64,000 nt of DNA from Fructilactobacillus carniphilus (GTDB lineage Bacteria; Bacillota; Bacilli; Lactobacillales; Lactobacillaceae): the NCBI RefSeq assembly GCF_024029675.1, contig NZ_CP097121.1, positions 744,001-808,000 of the forward strand. The letters run 5' to 3'. Position 1 is the first letter of the stretch; each line of letters begins with the position of its first letter. The notes beneath the pieces are model-generated. The model was not told the DNA's origin. It saw only the letters and a list, made by a program, of their open reading frames with translations, and ran no database searches. A program made the position numbers and the translations under genes. Shown piece by piece: positions 37,455 to 46,130 of the stretch.

Positions 37455-38648
37455 CTAAAAAATTTGATATTGGTTTTTAATCAATAAAGCTTTAATCTCT
37501 TGAAAGATTCCATCTAACATGGTGACTAAAATTAGAATTGAGCCAAATAAAAAAGAAAAATTCGTAGCCGGTCCGTAGAACAATCCAATTATTAATGGAA
37601 TGAGTGCCACTGCTAACATAAAAACATTCCCTAAAAAGGCCATTATAAATAATTTATTCGTTAAATATTTTTCAGTTGTAATTCCAGGTGTCACATCCAT
37701 AATGTAATCACCACTTTTTTTCAAAGACTTCGCAATATTAGAAGGCTGAAAATTAACAAACGCAAAACCATAGCCGAGAATTACAATAATAACTCCATAT
37801 GTAAAGATTCCTTGCCAATTATGAAAGGAAAATAGTGTAGTTAAAAATGAGGTTTCCAAGTTTGACTGGGCAAATAAAATACTAGGAATTGAGAACAGTG
37901 ACAAAGCAAACATGAACGGCATTGCCCCTGAAACTAACACCTTAATCGGAATATATGAATTAGTCAGACGATTATTAATATTAATTCGCTGAATTTCAAT
38001 TCTAGTTTCCGAATTATTCATAAACACCGAAATATAAACGAAAGCTAAGACAATCAGTAAAACAATCAACCAACCTAGTATCGAAAAATGAAGGGGCTCC
38101 GTTCGCCCGGAATTTAAAACATTGGGTAAACTTTTGATTAGTCCAGGAATAATGAAAATACTAGTTCCGCCGATTCCAAATTTAGCGTTTAAATCAGCCA
38201 TCCAGACAATTAACATTGCCCCGGCCACCAAAATCATTAAGATAAAAAGGTAAAATAGTGCCTCTGAATAACCAAAATAATCGGGTTTGTATTTTAGGAA
38301 TAAAAAAGCCGTCATAACGGCCTGTAAAATAGCGAAGATTAGCGTCAACAATTTTTGAATTGTTCCAACTGCTTTTTGTGATAATCGTTGCGTTGTTTTT
38401 TCACTAATTGAAGCAATTGTCTGCCAGATAATCAACGCTGTCATGTACGGACCCATTCCTAAAGCAAACAAACTGGGAACCGTAATTTGACTTCCAAAAT
38501 TGCCTGAAACTACGTTAATATATGAATTTTGCAAAACTGAATTAACATAATTACGCGGCGCAAAACCTGGCAATAGGATTAAGCTCCCTAATTCAAAAAT
38601 AATTAACAACCACAGAGTAAACATCACTCTTTTTAAGACTACTTTCAT
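37455..38648 (-). CDS. secY2: Accessory Sec translocase channel SecY2 (locus 2)
   Basis: 397 aa polytopic membrane protein with about ten hydrophobic segments. Conserved SecY-like stretches are LGMGPYMTALIIWQTI near 64-79, FGIGGTSIFIIPG near 162-174 and GITTEKYLTNKLFIMAFLGN near 319-338, each matching the locus 1 copy. Dedicated channel for the adhesin at 24757-30831, by position. It follows secA2 after 27 bases. The sequence is visibly more AT-rich than the locus 1 copy. Confidence 0.92.
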   Translation of the reverse strand: MKVVLKRVMFTLWLLIIFELGSLILLPGFAPRNYVNSVLQNSYINVVSGNFGSQITVPSLFALGMGPYMTALIIWQTIASISEKTTQRLSQKAVGTIQKLLTLIFAILQAVMTAFLFLKYKPDYFGYSEALFYLFILMILVAGAMLIVWMADLNAKFGIGGTSIFIIPGLIKSLPNVLNSGRTEPLHFSILGWLIVLLIVLAFVYISVFMNNSETRIEIQRININNRLTNSYIPIKVLVSGAMPFMFALSLFSIPSILFAQSNLETSFLTTLFSFHNWQGIFTYGVIIVILGYGFAFVNFQPSNIAKSLKKSGDYIMDVTPGITTEKYLTNKLFIMAFLGNVFMLAVALIPLIIGLFYGPATNFSFLFGSILILVTMLDGIFQEIKALLIKNQYQIF

Positions 38649-38675
38649 TTTATTCCCCCATCATTAATTCCAAAT

Positions 38676-41021
38676 CTAAACAAAAACAAGTTTAATTGTT
38701 CCATCATCCTGATAGACGATTTCAGATAATAAAGTATTTTTCAGAATCAGTAGATAAATTTCATTTTTCATTGCTTCAAACGATCTTTGCGCTTCGGTTT
38801 GATATTCATAAACTGGTTTATGCTGCCCCCAATTTCGATTGCTAACTACTTCTTTTAGTTGCTGTAGTGCATCTACTTGTTCAATCCACATCAAATCAAT
38901 TGATTTTAATAATACTAATCGTTTGTAATATAAAAGTTGATCATCGCTACTAAACTGTTTAAAAACTTTCTGTTCCTGCTGTTTAATCAATTTCAAAAGA
39001 AATTCGGTCAAAAATGAGGGATTTTCCCAAGATTGTTCCAAAATCTGCTTTTCATCAACAAAGAAATAATCAATATTGTTATAAATGAAGTCCATCACTT
39101 CAGTATAACTATGCACATAACTAACAAAATTTGAAATGACCGTTCTAATCGCAGTAATCATTAGCTGATCTAAATCGGCAGATCTCATAATTTTATTTCT
39201 TAATTGATATAGATAATTCCTTTGTACCTTAGCAACTTCATCAAATGCTAACGTTTGTCTCCTTCCAGAAACTTCACTATTTTTTTGTACACTTTGAGCC
39301 CGATCAACAACGTGCTTGATCCGTAATTCTGTTAATGGTTGGTTAATATCAAAATTAGGATTGGAAATGCATTGTTTCCGAAATTTTTTTACCCATTTAG
39401 GTGCATTTTCAGTCACAATTTTATCTTCCAATGAAACAAAAAACATACTGTCTCCCGGTTCTCCTTGGCGTCCGGATCGTCCACGCAATTGGTTATCAAT
39501 TCTAGCAGAAGACATCCGCTCCGTTCCAATCACATATAACCCACCGTTTTTTTTAGCATCATTAGAAAGTTTGATGTCAGTCCCCCGACCAGCCATGGCT
39601 GTGGCCACTGTGATTGAATCAACATTTCCGGCTTCTTTAATAATCCGATTTTCTTTTGCTGCACTAGTAGCGTTCAAAACGTTATGCGCATAACCCTTAG
39701 CAAGTAGCAAACGAGAATATAACTCTGACATCGACACCGAACCGGTTTCAATTAAAACTGGTCGGTTTTGCTGGGTAATTTCCTCTAGCTTAGCAAGCGA
39801 CGCCTCGATTTTAGCCTGATTAGTAACATAAACCTGATCTGGATGGTCCTTGCGAATTACCTTTTGATTTGTCGGAATCACGATGGTGTTAAGATGATAA
39901 GTATCCCGAAACTCATCAGCATCCGTCAATGCTGTTCCAGTCATTCCTGAGATTCGAGTAAATAACTTAAATAAGTTTTGATATGTAATGCTGGCCATGC
40001 CCTTAGTTTCATCACTAAGTTTTACGCCTTCTTTAGCTTCAATTGCTTGGTGTAATCCAGCCTGTAATTTAGTTCCCGGTAACTTACGCCCATTCATTTT
40101 ATCCAATAAAACAACGGTTTGAGCTTCAACCACATAATCTCTGTCCTTAGTAAATAAATAATTGGCTTTTAGAGCTAAAACAAGGTGCCGATAAAGATTA
40201 TGGTGCTTTTCACTTAGTAAATCTTTAATTCCAGCGAATTCTTCTAAATGCGAGATTCCAGCCGGAGTCAACCACACGCTCTTAGCGTCAGTTGCTGTTT
40301 TGAAATCGATTCCCTCTTTTAATTGGTGAATCATCAACTCAGAAAGTTCATATAAATTAGACTTAACGTTTGGTGCTCCTGAAACAATTAGTGGAGTCTG
40401 TGCTTGATCCAATAAAATTGAATCAATTTCATCAATAATTGCATAGTTCAGCCGTTTAATGTGCTGTTTGTCTGGAGTGGTTGCTAAATTATCAAATAAG
40501 TAATCAAATCCAAGACTACTATGTGTTGTATACACAATATCAGAAGCATAAATTTGGTCTAATTCACGTTCGTCATCATCCTCTTCATCATCATTGGGAA
40601 CTCCTAATCCAACCGTCAATCCTAGCCAACGATATACCTTTCCAATTTCTTCAGCATCTCTTCGAGCTAGATAAGGGTTAGCTGTAATTAGAAAAACTCC
40701 GTTTCCAATTAAACCATGAAGATAGAGCGGCATTGTTGCCGTCAGCGTTTTCCCTTCTCCAGTTTTCATTTCAGCAATATTACCTTCATGCAATACAAGG
40801 GCTCCAATAATCTGCGTTAGATAGGGAGTTAATCCTAAAATTCTCCGATCGGCTTCACAAACGGTTGCATAACTTTCTATGAGAATGTCATCTAAACTTT
40901 TTCCATTCTTAAGTTGATCTCGTAACTCAGTTGTCTGTCGTTTTAGCTCTTGATCTGTCATAGTCTGCAGTTCTTGAGCTCGTTGCTTTATTTTCTTTGC
41001 TAATTTACGATACTTATGCAT
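38676..41021 (-). CDS. secA2: Accessory Sec ATPase SecA2 (locus 2)
   Basis: 781 aa motor for adhesin export. Walker A MKTGEGKT, Walker B IIDEIDSILLD, TAMAGRGTDI and QLRGRSGRQG are present. There is no C-terminal zinc tail (ends DDGTIKLVFV). An acidic loop NDDEEDDDEREL is inserted where the locus 1 copy has EIGQKPEDRDL. The start at 41021 (MHKYRKLAKK) matches the N-terminus of the paralogue; a 90-base longer frame adds a segment without counterpart. The ribosome site is weak (GGGTG). An imperfect promoter may lie at 41022-41100, where a short inverted repeat GAGATT-TG-AATCTC (41077-41090) also occurs. Confidence 0.92.
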   Translation of the reverse strand: MHKYRKLAKKIKQRAQELQTMTDQELKRQTTELRDQLKNGKSLDDILIESYATVCEADRRILGLTPYLTQIIGALVLHEGNIAEMKTGEGKTLTATMPLYLHGLIGNGVFLITANPYLARRDAEEIGKVYRWLGLTVGLGVPNDDEEDDDERELDQIYASDIVYTTHSSLGFDYLFDNLATTPDKQHIKRLNYAIIDEIDSILLDQAQTPLIVSGAPNVKSNLYELSELMIHQLKEGIDFKTATDAKSVWLTPAGISHLEEFAGIKDLLSEKHHNLYRHLVLALKANYLFTKDRDYVVEAQTVVLLDKMNGRKLPGTKLQAGLHQAIEAKEGVKLSDETKGMASITYQNLFKLFTRISGMTGTALTDADEFRDTYHLNTIVIPTNQKVIRKDHPDQVYVTNQAKIEASLAKLEEITQQNRPVLIETGSVSMSELYSRLLLAKGYAHNVLNATSAAKENRIIKEAGNVDSITVATAMAGRGTDIKLSNDAKKNGGLYVIGTERMSSARIDNQLRGRSGRQGEPGDSMFFVSLEDKIVTENAPKWVKKFRKQCISNPNFDINQPLTELRIKHVVDRAQSVQKNSEVSGRRQTLAFDEVAKVQRNYLYQLRNKIMRSADLDQLMITAIRTVISNFVSYVHSYTEVMDFIYNNIDYFFVDEKQILEQSWENPSFLTEFLLKLIKQQEQKVFKQFSSDDQLLYYKRLVLLKSIDLMWIEQVDALQQLKEVVSNRNWGQHKPVYEYQTEAQRSFEAMKNEIYLLILKNTLLSEIVYQDDGTIKLVFV

Positions 41022-41140
41022 GAAATACACCCAAATTTTTCTTATCTTAATACTAATAAAGTCAAAATTAAAAAAGGAGATTTGAATCTCATTTTCTAAT
41101 AGTACCATCAATAAATAATTAATTAAACAATCACTATATA

Positions 41141-41190
41141 AAAAACAAAACCCTTTAAGTTATAAATACATAACTTAAAGGGTTTTAATT
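41141..41190 (-). terminator. Intrinsic terminator after nox
   Basis: A perfect 17-bp stem (41147-41163 with 41170-41186) and a six-base loop, followed on the minus strand by a T-rich tail. It separates nox from secA2 of locus 2. Confidence 0.9.
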
Positions 41191-41208
41191 ATTTTAAATA
41201 AACTGTAT

Positions 41209-42561
41209 CTAATCTTTTGCCTCTTGCGCTTGAGCAGCTTGAGCCAGAATGTTCAAGTAGTTGAACGGTCGGTCAAATTGCGGTTGGAAGAGCATGTCAA
41301 CCATGGCTAAATCATCAATCGTGTTTTGGTTTTGAATTGCCACAGACAAGACGTTAGCTGATTGTGAAACATCGTACATACTGGTTAAGGAACCACCGAG
41401 AATCCGCCGGGTATTTGGCTCATAAACCAATGACATCAACACGGGTTCCGTGGTTAACATGAATTCTGGTCGGTAGTTATCTTCGACAACTACTTGACGA
41501 GCGTTAATTCCTTGGTCCTTAGCAGCAGCCATCGTCAATCCAGTGGAAACGTAGGTCCGGTCATAGAGTTTCAAACCAGAGGACGATTGAGTCCCCATGT
41601 ACTTAACTTTGTTTTCCGTTAGGTTTTCACCCACTAAAATCCCCTGCCGCACTGCGTTAGTAGCTAACGGAATGTAAGCATTTTGGCCGGTTGGGTTGTA
41701 GTGAACGGCAGCACTGTCCCCAGCAGCAAAGATGTCTGGGTTTGATGAGTGCATGTATTCGTCGGTGATGATAGCTCCATTTGGCATCATGTCGACTTTG
41801 CCCTTTAATAAACCGGTGTTCGGACGGAAACCGATACAAAGAATGGCAATGTCAGAGTGAATTTCGTCCCCGTTAGCGGTTAAAACAGAAATCCCGCCAT
41901 CTTTTTCTTCAAAACCGGTTACCTTTGAACCTAATTCCAGGTTAACACCGTTCTTTTCGTAATCGGCAGCTAGAATGTCAGTGAACTTCTTGTCAAAGTA
42001 CTTGTAAAGCACCCGGGTAGAACCGTCCAGTAAGTTTACTTGATAACCCTGCTTAGAGTACGCCTCAGCTAGTTCGGCACCAATGTAACCGGAACCGATG
42101 ACCGTGATTGATTTAACTTTCGGAGCTTCATCAAACAACTTCTTAGCGTCATGCCAGTTCTTGCACAGGTAAACTTTGTCACTTTGAATTCCGTCGATCG
42201 GAGGAACCACTGGCAATGAGCCAGTCGTCATAATCAACTTGTCATACGGAGTCTCTGTAACGGAACCAGATTCAAGGTCCTTTACTTTAACAACCTTTTG
42301 GTCTGGATCAATTTCTGTAACTTCGTGCTTCATTTCCACGTCGGCCCCGAGGCTCTTTAATTCTTCAGGACTAGAATAGAACAATCCTTGTGGATCATTG
42401 TTCTTAATTTCTTTACCCAAGTACAAAGCAATCCCACAGGAAAGGAACGAGATGTTATCGTTCTTCTCGTAGACCGTCACTTCAGCTTCTGGATGAGAAG
42501 CTAAGGTTTGTTTAATGGCAAAGGTTCCGGCATGAGTACAACCAACTACAACGACTTTCAT
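41209..42561 (-). CDS. nox: NADH oxidase (FAD-dependent, water-forming type)
   Basis: 450 aa. It oxidises NADH with O2, regenerating NAD+ in the cytosol. FAD-binding GCTHAGTFA lies at 7-15, the redox-active Cys42 is in SFLSCGIALYLG, the NAD-binding VIGSGYIGAELAEAY lies near 155-169 and the second FAD motif IFAAGDSAAV near 278. This Cys42 type is the pyridine-nucleotide-disulfide family that includes water-forming Nox and CoA-disulfide reductase; in lactic acid bacteria Nox is the usual call. Start at the second ATG, with AGAGGG seven bases upstream. Monocistronic, between its own promoter and terminator. Confidence 0.9.
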   Translation of the reverse strand: MKVVVVGCTHAGTFAIKQTLASHPEAEVTVYEKNDNISFLSCGIALYLGKEIKNNDPQGLFYSSPEELKSLGADVEMKHEVTEIDPDQKVVKVKDLESGSVTETPYDKLIMTTGSLPVVPPIDGIQSDKVYLCKNWHDAKKLFDEAPKVKSITVIGSGYIGAELAEAYSKQGYQVNLLDGSTRVLYKYFDKKFTDILAADYEKNGVNLELGSKVTGFEEKDGGISVLTANGDEIHSDIAILCIGFRPNTGLLKGKVDMMPNGAIITDEYMHSSNPDIFAAGDSAAVHYNPTGQNAYIPLATNAVRQGILVGENLTENKVKYMGTQSSSGLKLYDRTYVSTGLTMAAAKDQGINARQVVVEDNYRPEFMLTTEPVLMSLVYEPNTRRILGGSLTSMYDVSQSANVLSVAIQNQNTIDDLAMVDMLFQPQFDRPFNYLNILAQAAQAQEAKD

Positions 42562-42606
42562 GGTTAATCCCTCTTTCAAATTAATGCTTACTATTTACTA
42601 AAAACA

Positions 42607-42635
42607 AATATACCACGTTGTGAAAAAAGGTACAA
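42607..42635 (-). promoter_or_regulatory. Promoter of nox
   Basis: On the minus strand TTGTAC (42630-42635), 17 bp, TATATT (42607-42612), about 46 bp upstream of the nox start. Confidence 0.6.
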
Positions 42636-42705
42636 TGAAAACGGTTTATTTTTTTACGCAAATTTAGCTAATTCCGGTTAGTTCCCGTTTATATCAACGT
42701 TTACC

Positions 42706-43806
42706 CTACTTTAAAACATTTTGTAACGTCTTCGCGGTATGTGTAAATGGTTCACAACCATCCGTGGTGACCCGGACACAATCTTCAATCCGCACGCCGG
42801 CAACGCCTGGAATGTAAATCCCGGGTTCAATCGAAAAGCACATGTTTTCTTCGAGCTTCAGGTCGTTGCCTTCCATGATGGACGGGAATTCGTGTTCACT
42901 CATTCCCATTCCATGACCAAGCCGGTGAATGAAGTACTGACCGTAACCAGCCTCGTCAATAATATCGCGAGCTACCTTATCTAATTCAGCAGCGGTAATT
43001 CCAGGCTTCACCGCTGCTTGAGCAGCTAACTGCGCCTTCAAACACACGGCATAGATTTCTTGTAATTGGTCACTAAGCGTCCCGACTGCGACCGTCCGAC
43101 TGGCATCACTGATGTAACCATCATGCACCGTTCCGAGATCCAGCAAGACCAGTTCGTGTTCTTTAATCTGGTTCATCCCAGTGTCCCCATGGGGTTGAGA
43201 GGCATGCTTACCAGCTTGAACTAAAGTGGCAAAGCTCATCTCCATCACCCCGCGCTTTTTCAGCTGGTACTCGATTTCAGCTGCGACATCGGCCTCAGTC
43301 TTGCCTGGTGCAATCGTGTTAAAGGCCACCTCAAAGGCAAAGTCGGCTTCTTTACCGGCTGCCCGTAACTTTTCAATTTCATCCGGAGTTTTAATCAGGC
43401 GCATCCGTTCAATCACAGGTGTCAAATCAGCAGCAAATTGAGCCTTTGGAAACTCCGCTTGTAGGGCTTGGAGCCGTTCCACGGTGAGCTGGTTCTTTTG
43501 AATCCCCCAGTGAATGGGATTTTCGACCCGATCCCGCACATTTTTAGCAATCATCGCAAACGGAGCTTCGTGGTCAAGGTAACCATAAACAGGATGCGTC
43601 CAACCTGTACTTTGGATATCTTCAACTTCTAAAGCCGGTGCAAAGAGAAAAGGTTCTTGATCAGGGAATACTAATAATGCTAAGACTCGCTCAACCGGAT
43701 CACTCCCAAAGCCGGTCAAGTACTCAATCGTTTCGGGGTCACTAACGTAGGCAACGTCTAGTTGCTGGTCGCGTAAATGTTCTTGTAACTGTGCTAATTT
43801 TTCCAT
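42706..43806 (-). CDS. pepQ: Xaa-Pro dipeptidase
   Basis: 366 aa M24-family metallopeptidase cleaving Xaa-Pro dipeptides in the cytosol. The C-terminal pita-bread domain shows metal ligands in LDLGTVHDGYISDASRTVAV (two Asp), HRLGHGMGMSEHE (His), CFSIEPGIYIPG (Glu) and GVRIEDCVRV (Glu). The N-terminal third is the creatinase-like domain (YLTGFGSDPVERVLALLVFP). Start at the ATG behind AGGAGGG; the longer frame upstream has no ribosome site. Confidence 0.95.
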   Translation of the reverse strand: MEKLAQLQEHLRDQQLDVAYVSDPETIEYLTGFGSDPVERVLALLVFPDQEPFLFAPALEVEDIQSTGWTHPVYGYLDHEAPFAMIAKNVRDRVENPIHWGIQKNQLTVERLQALQAEFPKAQFAADLTPVIERMRLIKTPDEIEKLRAAGKEADFAFEVAFNTIAPGKTEADVAAEIEYQLKKRGVMEMSFATLVQAGKHASQPHGDTGMNQIKEHELVLLDLGTVHDGYISDASRTVAVGTLSDQLQEIYAVCLKAQLAAQAAVKPGITAAELDKVARDIIDEAGYGQYFIHRLGHGMGMSEHEFPSIMEGNDLKLEENMCFSIEPGIYIPGVAGVRIEDCVRVTTDGCEPFTHTAKTLQNVLK

Positions 43807-43847
43807 GCTTATCCCTCCTGTTTGCCCGTATCTTACCACAACTAACT

Positions 43848-43881
43848 AAAAAAGCCATCTAACCTAAAAGTTAAATGACTT
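43848..43881 (-). terminator. Intrinsic terminator after the sortase gene
   Basis: AAGTCATTTAAC pairs with GTTAGATGGCTT (G-U wobbles) on the minus strand, followed by six Ts, just after the stop at 43889. Confidence 0.8.
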
Positions 43882-43888
43882 CGTTCGG

Positions 43889-44545
43889 TTATTTAATTAA
43901 TTCACCCGTCACAATCAAACGGCGAGTTTCCCCCGGATTACCACTGGCACAAGTAACTAAGGTCAACAGCTTTTTGCCCGGTACATCGTTAATTACCGAG
44001 ACGTCCGTTTCTGGCACCACTTTAATCTTAGTGATCCGATAGCGAGCGGTTTGCTTCCCGGCCTTAATCGTCACAATCTGTCCTTTTTTCGCTTTGGCTA
44101 AGGGTGAGAAAAGAATCTTCGGGTTCTGCATGTGGTGCCCTGCCAAGGCATAGTTACCTTCGCCTAATTTTTGCCCCGGTTTCATCGTTCCAGCTCCAAT
44201 CGTCAAGTTTTCAGAGTTGAGTCCCTTGAAAATCGGCAAGTTAATGTCTAAATCTGGAATTTGAATTGAACCAATTGCATCCGTTTTGCGAGCCTTTTCG
44301 CTCTCTAATACCGCATTTTCAGAAACCGCCTGGACGTTTTGATAGTTATAATTCGCGTTCTTAGTTTCTCCACGCTTCACTTCCTGCTGGGAAATATTGG
44401 TAACCTTCTGGTGACTTTGCCACTGAATCCAATAACCCTCTAGTTGGGAGCTAAAAACCAGGGCAATTCCCACCACTAGTAATAGAAGCAACAAAATCCG
44501 TTCTGCCCATTTGAGCCATCGTCGTTTTTTGGGGGGCTGTGTCAT
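43889..44545 (-). CDS. srtA: Class A sortase
   Basis: 218 aa membrane-anchored transpeptidase that cleaves LPxTG-type proteins and joins them to the peptidoglycan precursor. N-terminal KKRRWLKWAER, then one membrane segment at about 17-31. Catalytic His137 in YALAGHHM, Cys199 in LLTLVTCASG, and Arg208 or 209 in GETRRLIVTGEL. It is the only sortase in the window, so it may anchor the LPQTG and LPQAG adhesins at 2387-13738 and 24757-30831. Flanking terminators make it a single-gene unit. Confidence 0.93.
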   Translation of the reverse strand: MTQPPKKRRWLKWAERILLLLLLVVGIALVFSSQLEGYWIQWQSHQKVTNISQQEVKRGETKNANYNYQNVQAVSENAVLESEKARKTDAIGSIQIPDLDINLPIFKGLNSENLTIGAGTMKPGQKLGEGNYALAGHHMQNPKILFSPLAKAKKGQIVTIKAGKQTARYRITKIKVVPETDVSVINDVPGKKLLTLVTCASGNPGETRRLIVTGELIK

Positions 44546-44563
44546 GTTTCCAATCCTCTCGTT

Positions 44564-44600
44564 AAAAAGACAGCCATGCGGTAACCGATGACTGTCTTTA
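44564..44600 (-). terminator. Intrinsic terminator after the MFS transporter gene
   Basis: AAAGACAG-CAT pairs with ATG-CTGTCTTT around a GC-containing loop, followed by Ts on the minus strand, between the MFS stop (44631) and the sortase start. Confidence 0.75.
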
Positions 44601-44630
44601 GTTTACTTTAATTTTAGCACATTAGTCGTG

Positions 44631-46037
44631 CTATTCTGCATCTTTTGACCTGGTCGAGCGAATCAGCGTGGCAATGATGAAACCAAGCACCGCAATTCCA
44701 AAGAAGGTCCAGTAGACGGCATGGAAACCAGTCTGGTTAGACATCATGTACGATGAACCACCGTGTAGGGCTTTCCCGGTTACGTTAACCAGAATCAACG
44801 TTGCAACCGCTACTCCAGTGGAACCGAGAACCTGTCGCACCGTCGTAATCACAGCAGTTCCGTGCGAAACTAGGTCGTTTGGTAATGAGTTTGCTCCTAG
44901 GGTCACTGCGGGCATCATAACGAAGGCATTTCCTCCTTCAATTAGCATCGCTAATCCAATCATCCCCCAGATGTTGTTAATATGGACGAGGGCGAGAATC
45001 CCCCAACCGACCACAATCATGCCCATTCCAACTAACATCGTAGGTTTAAATCCAATCTTGTCAGCTAGGGTTCCAGTAATGGGGTTCAAAAGACTCAAGA
45101 GCGCTGCCCCAGGAACTAGAGCCATTCCAGAAACAAACGGCGAAGCCCCTAGCACTTGTTGGTAATAAAGCGGGAAGATAATGGTCACCACAATCAAGGA
45201 AATATAAGAAAAACCGGTTAATAACACGGCCAGATCGTAGTTAAAGGTCTTCATCACCCGCAGATCCAACATCGGTTCGGGCAGATTTAACTGTCGATGA
45301 ACAAAGAAGGTCAGTAAGAGCACGGAAACCACGAGAATCCCAATTAACGTAGGCCAATTAGCGCCTGGTTCTCCTGCCTTAGTAATCACATACAAGAGCC
45401 CGATCAACCCGAGTGAATAGAAGACCGAAAGCCAGTCTAACTTAGACGGAATCCGTGGCATCACGTCACGCATAACGAAGAATGACAATAATAACACGAT
45501 GGTGATGACCACCATGAAGAAGATAAAGAGACCCCGCCAACTAGTAAAACGAAGCACGATTCCAGAGATGATGGGACCACAGGCGAGCGCCGAACCCATT
45601 ACCAGACCGGCGATTCCCATGATGGTCCCCCGTTTGGCCTCGGGCGTGATTTCCAGCAGCACCGTTTGGTATGAAGGAAAGAGGACCCCGACGGCCGCGG
45701 CCTCCATAATCCGGCCTAGCATTACCAGGTAGAAATTGGGTCCCCAGAAAATAATCAGCGTTCCCACGTCAAACAGCAGTAAGGCACCCATGAAGAGCGT
45801 TTTAAAACTGATGTTATTTAACAACCATGGACTGATTGGCATCGTGATACACATCACGATCATAAATCCGGTAGTTAACCACTGCACCGTGTCCGCCGAA
45901 ATCAGAAAATACTTCATGAGGGTCGGATATGCCGTCGATAAGGAAGATTGACTAATCGACATGGTAAAGGTTCCCACCAACATGGTCGCGATGAACAGCC
46001 ACCGCGTGAGGGGTTTCATTGGAGTTTCCGTTTGCAT
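44631..46037 (-). CDS. MFS drug-efflux transporter, DHA2 (EmrB/QacA) type
   Basis: 468 aa with about 14 hydrophobic segments. Proton-driven export of drugs or toxic compounds is the family role; the substrate cannot be read from sequence. Typical DHA2 sequence LGRIMEAAAVGVLFPSYQTV (motif A/B region) and a motif C-like GLVMGSALACGPIISGIV lie near 110-165. The preferred start is the second ATG, nine bases after AAAGG; the first ATG overlaps that site. Single gene between two terminators, with no adjacent regulator seen. Confidence 0.88.
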   Translation of the reverse strand: MQTETPMKPLTRWLFIATMLVGTFTMSISQSSLSTAYPTLMKYFLISADTVQWLTTGFMIVMCITMPISPWLLNNISFKTLFMGALLLFDVGTLIIFWGPNFYLVMLGRIMEAAAVGVLFPSYQTVLLEITPEAKRGTIMGIAGLVMGSALACGPIISGIVLRFTSWRGLFIFFMVVITIVLLLSFFVMRDVMPRIPSKLDWLSVFYSLGLIGLLYVITKAGEPGANWPTLIGILVVSVLLLTFFVHRQLNLPEPMLDLRVMKTFNYDLAVLLTGFSYISLIVVTIIFPLYYQQVLGASPFVSGMALVPGAALLSLLNPITGTLADKIGFKPTMLVGMGMIVVGWGILALVHINNIWGMIGLAMLIEGGNAFVMMPAVTLGANSLPNDLVSHGTAVITTVRQVLGSTGVAVATLILVNVTGKALHGGSSYMMSNQTGFHAVYWTFFGIAVLGFIIATLIRSTRSKDAE

Positions 46038-46096
46038 TTGAACCATCCTTTCAATATCAATCTTTTACTGATAATCATTATAAACCACTTGAAGCC

Positions 46097-46125
46097 CGAA
46101 AAAAAGAACGTCCAAACGTTCTTCC
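46097..46125 (-). terminator. Intrinsic terminator after asnS
   Basis: AAGAACGT (46104-46111) and ACGTTCTT (46116-46123) form a perfect 8-bp stem with a 4-base loop, followed by Ts on the minus strand. Confidence 0.85.
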
Positions 46126-46130
46126 TTTAT

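Noticed and set aside
41077..41090. Short palindrome GAGATT-TG-AATCTC upstream of secA2 of locus 2, considered as an operator.
   Set aside because: Only six base pairs per arm in AT-rich DNA. It could arise by chance and no second copy was seen.
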